From: Primula veris | Lineage: Eukaryota; Streptophyta; Magnoliopsida; Ericales; Primulaceae | Reading direction: 5' to 3' | Assembly: GCA_963682055.1 (NCBI GenBank) | Contig: OY821742.1 | Location: 33,761,060 to 33,825,059 of the forward strand | DNA length: 64,000 nucleotides | In this document: one piece after another, positions 58,017 to 64,000 of the stretch | How positions within the stretch are numbered: the stretch's first letter is position 1 | Layout: the number at the start of each line of letters is the position of its first letter | The notes under the pieces: generated by a model | The model's input: the letters and a program-made list of their open reading frames with translations, nothing else | Database searches by the model: none | Told to the model about the DNA's origin: nothing | Program-made: the position numbers and the translations under genes

Positions 58017-58155
58017 GGTTCTTTAGATTTCATGTACTCATTGATTTTTGTGGGAGGTTTGGTTTATGTCCCCCTCTTATGTACATGATGCTATTATATA
58101 CAGGTAGAGGTCCGCCTAACCCCCTCCAATATGGAGTGTTTCTGGATTAAAAAAA
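58017..58155 (+). mobile_element. Severely 5'-truncated LINE or SINE with target duplication
   Basis: It is flanked by a 15-bp repeat AACTGATTTCATCTT (58002-58016 and 58156-58170). It ends in an A-run after 'gtttctggatt' and resembles LINE 3' untranslated sequence ('gggaggtttggtttatgtcc', 'gtacatgatgctattatata'). The matching site in the other arm (39237-39251) is uninterrupted. Target-primed reverse transcription explains all of these features. Confidence 0.8.
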
Positions 58156-58350
58156 AACTGATTTCATCTTTATTTCAAGATCTGGTGACATATGGATATC
58201 CTTGTCTTCAACTCTCTGCGATCCAGTGTTCCGATGTGTAGGATATTGTTGATTATGTACATGTGTATGACCTTTTATAGCTAACAATGCAGCTGCATCA
58301 ACTTTATCATCAACATTACTATCAACTTTATATTTGGTATTGTTTTTTTA
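58156..58350 (-). pseudogene. Unidentified gene fragment, right inverted arm
   Basis: The - strand frame reads KYKVDSNVDDKVDAAALLAI, HNQQYPTHRNTGSQRVEDKD and PDLEIKMKS. It is the inverted partner of 39051-39290, without stops or frameshifts in the shared 58 codons. No start codon or splice structure could be assigned. Function unknown. Confidence 0.4.
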
Positions 58351-59973
58351 ATCCAAAAAAAAATCATTTTGAAATTTACATAGGGACTTTCTCAACATGT
58401 TGAAAATGGCTGACACGATAACAGTTTTTTAAAGCCTTTTTTCTCTTGTTAGGTATTACCGTCTTAATACCTCCAACATGCACTCTAGTTTTAATACTAT
58501 GTTATTTTTGTCAGTCCAACAATATGTTATTGGTAGTTTTTTTTCAACTACAAGCGATTAATTTACTTATCTAAGAAAATTGAAAATATTGCAATGTTTT
58601 TAGTAGAAAAACCTTTTTAAAAAAGATGCGCTTATTTTTATTTTTTAATTAATTAAAAAGAAACTCCAAAATAAGTGCCTCTCTTCAAACTACATTTTTA
58701 AAAAATATTATCTAAGCACTCTCTCCCAAAAATACAACTGTCTTTTCATCTTAAACTCACCACAATTTAACACAACTCTCCACCACTTGTCCATGAATTA
58801 ATAGCGGCGGTGGTGGTCCTCCCAAGTTCCGATAAGATCGTCGGAGCTCCGGTGAATTGTTTACACAATTGTAAATTGCATACACATTCGTAAACTGCAT
58901 GTCACTTCTCAAATGCATACCATTTCTTTGTATTTGGTCACCGGCGAGGTCCGACAAACTTCTGGCGAGATCTCTAAAGTTTCATCGAAATGCATACACA
59001 ATAGCGAAAAGTACATACACAATCGTGAAAAATAAATACGCAATCATGGGAAGTGTATGCACAATCGTGAAATGTATACACAAGTGGAGAAATTGTCACA
59101 TTTTGGGAAGAAAGGCTTAAGGGGGTATAACTTTTTATGAATATATTGAATGTTATTAAGCAAGAGCTTATTTACTCATCTTCCGAAATTTTATTCTGGT
59201 CTGATATAATCTCTAATTTCACTGTCCGACACCAGAAAACTATAGTTGAAATTTGAATTTCATTTTAGTTATTCATACCATTAATTTCTTCATTCAAATT
59301 ATATGCAAGTTCTAATTGTTGAATAGATGATGACTACTTGAGTTGCACATGATTTTTGACTTGTTCGGTTTCTTTTATAAATTTAAAAATGGATTATGGC
59401 TTCCAAATATGCATACAGTTTTCCCATCTAGCCATCCAAAATGAAAATATATTGCCCAACATTTGAGAGAATAATGTTGTTTGTGCCAACTATTTCAGAA
59501 GAGCTAGTTTTCTTATTCTGAAATTATGAAAAACCGTTTTTTGTATGGTCTGAAGTGGCCTTGGAAAATTCATTCCTTAAAAAGGTTGCCTTCCGTACAG
59601 GTTCGACACTGGTATATTGCTAAAAGTGGCATAGAAACATTAATATTGAATAATTATTATTAAAATGAAAAAAAAAATAGACAAGATCGCAAAGGATTAC
59701 GGATCCACTTTAAAACGGGGGAAAACAGGAGTTTCAAAGAGGAGGTGGAGGTCATGTACCTAATGCGAATTGCCCATACAGTCACCACAATTTCGAAAAA
59801 TAACTTTTTTTATTAGTATTTTTCATAATAATTTATATATACAGTATTCTGACAACGTCTTAAATATTTTTTTGGCAACCGCTCCAAAAATTATATATTG
59901 TTAGTGCAATAACATATCATAATTTTGCATATACTGATAATATATAAGTAATACTTTAAAAATTGACATAGGC
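58351..59973. other. Intergenic, no gene; one short tandem array
   Basis: AT-rich. Apart from the ~21-bp array at 58990-59084, I see only scattered T-runs and frames without family resemblance (58757-58957, 58899-59120). Sequence around 59855-59973, just before the LTR palindrome, resembles the noncoding flank near 18700-18830 ('ttatatatacagta', 'ggcaacc'). Confidence 0.5.
58990..59084. repeat. Degenerate ~21-bp tandem repeat
   Basis: Five units of the form 'atgcatacacaatcgtgaa', for example 'gtacatacacaatcgtgaaa' and 'gtgtatgcacaatcgtgaaa'. Divergence between units is high. No function can be assigned. Confidence 0.7.
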
Positions 59974-60423
59974 TGTAACATCCCGTATTTTTATAAGTAA
60001 TTTTTATTTATGATTTAATTTATCCAAAAACATTTTATTCAAAATTTTACCAAAAACCGGTCACTCGACTAATTTTTAGCCAAAAACCGAAACTCTTCCA
60101 AAAAAAAAATTTATTTTAAAAACCTGTTACTAATTTTACTAATAAAAAGGACCCAATAGGTTTGTTTCTAAAACTTAACTCTAAATCCAAAAATATAGTC
60201 TTACTACTCAAAAATAACAAATCTTTAGAAACAAACCTATTGGGTCCTTTTTATTAGTAAAATTAGTAACAGGTTTTTAAAATAAAGTTTTTTTTTTGGA
60301 AGAGTTTCGGTTTTTGGCTAAAAATTAGTCGAGTGACCGGTTTTTGGTAAAATTTTGAATAAAATGTTTTTGGATAAATTAAATCATAAATAAAAATTAC
60401 TTATAAAAATACGGGATGTTACA
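59974..60423. repeat. Fold-back palindrome of two gypsy LTR starts
   Basis: 59974-60173 begins TGTAACATCCCG on +, and 60224-60423 begins TGTAACATCCCG on -. The 200-bp arms are near-perfect reverse complements, separated by a 50-bp spacer that continues the - strand LTR. Both arms share variants that differ from the intact element's LTR ('ataagtaatttttatttatg' here). Confidence 0.9.
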
Positions 60424-60760
60424 ACTAACCCTCCTTAAAAGAATTTCGTCCCGAAATTTCCTCTCTAAACAACTATACCCAGAAATGATAAACTTTTATA
60501 AATAAGGCCATAAAATTTAAACGTACAATACGTGTCATCATCTAAGAAATAAAATACTCAGGGTACACAACTCATACCACTCATCCATCCATAACTCAAG
60601 TAAACGAAAGGTACGTAAGTATCTCGATAATGTAAAACAATGACTAATAAAATAAAAGACAATAATGTAACAAAGGTAACATGTTTCTAGCTCAACAACT
60701 AAGGTGACATGCTTCTACCTCAACAACTCCACAACGTCTACGAAACTCAAAATTCGGCCT
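60424..60760 (-). mobile_element. 3' untranslated end of a gypsy element, same family as 40491
   Basis: The - strand equivalent of 48480-48813: the polypurine tract ('ccctcctt' on +) and 'tttcgtcccgaaat' at 60448, 'aactatacccagaaatgata', and the 'gtgtcat' region. It adjoins the LTR start at 60423. No polyprotein follows upstream. Confidence 0.8.
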
Positions 60761-61088
60761 TTTTATGTATATACACACACAGAGGTATGGTGCTGATTTT
60801 ATGGTGAACACATTTTATACAGGGAATATATAAGCTTGTAAAAAAAAAAATGAAAGGACCAACTCTTTAAGTCCCAATTATGCGTCCTAATTACTCATAT
60901 GTTACAAAACTATCTGTCTTCTCATTTAATTAACTACCATAGCATAACATAATCTTAATACATGAATCCTAACTTATTGCCAATTACCAAACGATCTCGC
61001 TATCTATCCATAATATCAAAAATAGTCCCAAGAAGATCATATTATAACACTAATAGCAAATATAAAATAGAATTAAAATACGGGATTT

Positions 61089-61130
61089 CACACTCTTTCC
61101 CAGTTAAAGAAGTTTCGTCCCGAAACTTAA
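61089..61130 (-). other. Second polypurine/LTR-start boundary (fossil)
   Basis: On the - strand a TTTCGGGACGAAAC word (61127-61113) is followed by 'actgggaaagagtg' and TGAAATCCCGTATTTT starting at 61090. The start resembles TGTAACATCCCGTATTTT of the intact family. Confidence 0.6.
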
Positions 61131-61360
61131 CCTTAGTTCAAGTCTCGGTGAATATATACCAGATGCAAAAATGTCTTTAGATAACAGCTCCTTATATAAC
61201 TCAAAGTCTGTTATCAACCTATCTCGATAAAGATGCCACTCCTTAACATATGTGAAACATTTACTCAAAAATGTTGATTAACAATCAATATTAGTGTTGT
61301 GCGAAGAAAAAAATAAATAAATAAATAAATTCATGACCGAGGTATCAACAACTATGGGTG

Positions 61361-61400
61361 TCACATTCTTCCCCTGATAAGGTTTCGTCCCTTGAATTTA
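61361..61400 (-). other. Third polypurine/LTR-start boundary (fossil)
   Basis: On the - strand 'aagggacgaaacc' (61393-61381) is followed by 'ttatcaggggaagaa' and TGACACCCATAG starting at 61363. This is the same arrangement in a more diverged form. Confidence 0.55.
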
Positions 61401-64000
61401 TCTCCACAGTCAGTTACCTGCTAACCTCCGCTCTTTATTTTCCCTAGTGTAATAATTCCTATTTACCCAACACAAGTGAATTTTAAAAAAAAAATAGTAG
61501 ATCTTAGTTTTCACACTATCTCCGAATCGCGAAAGTTCCATCAATAAAACGAAATGACTCCTTTACCTTTACCTTAACATCTATTTCTATTTCCCGTGCT
61601 TCCGCTGCACGCTCTGATAAAATAATAATAATCGTGGCGCTAACATTGTACTCTGTTTCTAATATCATCATACTTGTATTTTAATCAGCTATATCCTAAA
61701 ACACTCGGTCTAAAAGCCTAAAGGAAGTACGGATACAGACATTTTTTTGCTTTTCTGGTTTTCTTTCAGGGTTTCACCAAGCGTCAACAATCTTCCCAAA
61801 TACTCAACACACACACTACATATGATGAAAAAGGACTTGTCCAGAACTCAGATAATCTGTCTGTAGCTTAGAACCACTCACAGAAAGACATTAACACAAA
61901 AATAATAATTATTATAAAATGGGTATTAGTATAACAATCCAGATGACAATCCTGACCATTTTAACCGACTTTAATAACTGTACTAATTTGCCCGACAACT
62001 GATACACGTATGCCTTAATATTTTCTGGTCATATACAACTGCGCAGCTACACGGTCTCTACTAAAGTATACAAAAGTAACAAAACTATATCAAACAAGGT
62101 TTCGACTAACTCGCAAAATTACATATAACCAGAATATAAAACTTCAATTAATCGGCATCCTTTATGTTCTAACCGATGGTAGAAAACTTATGTACCCTCA
62201 ACCTTATAACTTGTAAAACAAATCCAACTTCCAGTTTTCGATTTCTCAATATAGCTGTAAAACGAAAACAAGTTTCTCCCTAGTTAACATCCAATCAGAA
62301 ACATCGGGTAACCAATTCCTTCTATGCTTAAACGTCTTATTCCTAACATGTCCCTACAAATACAAACAACAACTATAAACAAACCAGGGCTTATATTTCC
62401 TAGGTAATTCAATGAATACATCCTTTAATCTAATGCCTAAATACCATTTAATCAGTTTCAATATCATTATAAACTATCCAATCAAATAAAAGAAGCAATT
62501 TTTCTCTATAACCACATAAAATTATACCTACTCATCATTGAGAACCATCATCACCCAAGGACTTAACCAATTATTCTATTAGAACAAGACGTGAGCTAAT
62601 CACACAAGGCTAGCATCTACTTGAATTACATCTCAGATTCTCAGCAAACTCGAGGTACACTCTTCCAATTCCTTTTGTATGTATAAATTCTCCCATGACC
62701 TTTCTTTTTACCACCTTTCTTTCATAGTTCACCAAGTAGTAAAAAAAAAAATCTTTCCCAAACCTGGACATAAACTTTTGCATATGCTCAAACATGAATC
62801 TCTTGAAAACTAAATAGACACTTCTAATTTGTAACCCACAACACACGCCACCAAGAAAATGTTATCCAATTAAGCTTCATAATAACGGCCATAATAATCC
62901 AATTGATATCCTTACTCTTTATAAGGGGCATAAATTGTACTAGATTGCCCAGCAAAAGATGCACCATTAATAATTCAGATTCACCTATGATATAACAGAG
63001 TGGAAGTACTTACTAGTTTAAAAAAAAAAATCAGGAACATAACCTTTATTGATATCACAAACCCAATCACGATATTCACTATGTTTTTATTTATTTTCTT
63101 CTCCTGTACTTTCGCTACGCACAAGCTGAAATGTCAATTTTTTTTTTCCACCCTTTAAGTGTTAAACAATTATACCACTAGCAAAAGATCAACAAAACAA
63201 CTACTTTAAATATAAGTACTCTTTCTCCTTATAAAAAGCTACTAAATCTCGTATTCCTATGTTCTCTATCGAATCTACTTATATACGGATCCTTCACAAT
63301 CAACTACAAAATTAACAAGAATAATCAAACCTGCAACTTCTTGTTTCCTAAGAGATTCCAAAGCTTAACTTGAACATATAAGAGCTGTTTTTTTTTTTTC
63401 GTGGTTGTTATTCATTATCGCACAAACAAAAAAAACATACATAGATCCACACGATTTGAACTCATGTACATAATTCAATATTACCCAATTTGATATAATA
63501 CAATTGAATAGCCTACCAACACTCCAAACAATTATAATAACTCATGACTAGCCTTACTTACCGTAACCGACTTTAAAACTGAGTTCCGATTCGCCCGGTG
63601 AAAGGAACACTCCTACTATTTCCTTCCATAATCTAAGTCATCCAAAATCAATAATTTAGCACAATCATTCAATTATAGAAGCGCATAAAAACCAGGCTGT
63701 TCAACCCCTTTTTCTTTCTCTCTAGGTTGTTACTTGCCTCGGATGAAATTTTAAATCAATCTATAGATCCTCTTAAAAATTATAATCTTCTCTGTACTAA
63801 ATGAGAAAATTGAACAAACATCCCTTAGTTGCATTCAATAAGGAACCTGGGTAATCTAAATCCGTGCGTGCTCAACATTATTCTTACATGTTCAAACCAC
63901 AACCAACACCACCTGATAAAAGCAAGTTGAAATAACAATTCTTCAACCATCAGCCATCTCCAAAAATAAAAATAAAACACCTAATTAATGTTAATCCATT
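61401..64000. other. Noncoding, probably gypsy-derived
   Basis: No coding frame is supported; the 78-codon frame at 62610-62846 has no family resemblance. Because the LTR-start fossils at 60423, 61090 and 61363 all face left, this region would be the upstream (internal) part of a - strand element, but no integrase or RT motif is visible. Weak internal similarity is noted between about 61560-62000 and 62880-63120. Confidence 0.4.

Larger units (their letters stand above)
57590..58350. repeat. Right inverted arm carrying the empty gypsy site
   Basis: In inverted orientation, 57590-57800 matches 50727-51120, 57800-57990 matches 40330-40490, and 58155-58350 matches 39060-39270. The gypsy element and the 39330-40325 insertion are absent from this arm. 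It has its own LINE-derived insertion at 58017-58155. Confidence 0.85.

Noticed and set aside
58757..59120. Overlapping frames on both strands near 58.9 kb
   Set aside because: They overlap a degenerate tandem repeat and resemble no family.
62610..62846. 78-codon - strand frame
   Set aside because: AT-driven composition with no motif, in a region that otherwise looks like decayed gypsy noncoding sequence.

Overview
This is nuclear DNA from a eudicot-like flowering plant with a large, repeat-rich genome. It is AT-rich and holds chromovirus-type Ty3/gypsy and Ty1/copia LTR retrotransposons, L1-type LINEs, a small hAT-like element, and decayed fragments of plant mobile domain (PMD), 'putative plant transposon protein' and UBC23/24-like ubiquitin-conjugating enzyme genes. 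I cannot name the species. I found no intact host gene. The only intact long coding region is the 1602-residue polyprotein of a gypsy element at 40491-50726.

Layout. 1-401: two nested gypsy LTR ends. 575-1285: a block repeated at 51129-52000. 3085-5802: two UBC pseudogenes facing each other. 5811-9793: a broken copia element. 9794-13172: the 3' end and 2.1 kb LTR of a gypsy element that landed in a PMD fragment. 13181-19290: segmental copy A (PMD piece, plant-transposon-protein pseudogene, LTR, LINE 3' end). 19345-25720: a copia fragment on + fused to an inverted, nearly full copia of the same family on -. 25722-28423: a LINE. 29475-30775: a rearranged third UBC copy. 30783-32640: two PMD pseudogenes forming a large palindrome. 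32415-38150: segmental copy B. 39051-51120: one arm of an inverted duplication, interrupted by the complete gypsy element. 51129-53219: the second copy of the 575-1285 block with a hAT-like insertion, then a copia LTR. 53220-57040: a LINE on -. 57590-58350: the other inverted arm, which preserves the empty site of the gypsy insertion. 59974-60423: a 200-bp-arm palindrome made of two LTR starts. 60424-64000: the - strand 3' region of gypsy relatives with three successive LTR-start boundaries.

The transposons do not work together as a pathway, but their insertions order the events. LINE insertion preceded duplication of A and B. Small insertions then hit single copies. The complete gypsy element is the youngest event: its LTRs are almost identical, its target duplication is clean, and a paralogous empty site survives. 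The most unusual signals are the repeated LTR-boundary fossils (48419, 61090, 61363), which suggest that this gypsy lineage has repeatedly acquired new LTR ends outside old ones, and the LTR fold-back at 59974-60423.

All comparisons were made by reading the sequence; no alignment or database search was run. Identities and boundaries are therefore approximate unless a terminal motif fixes them.
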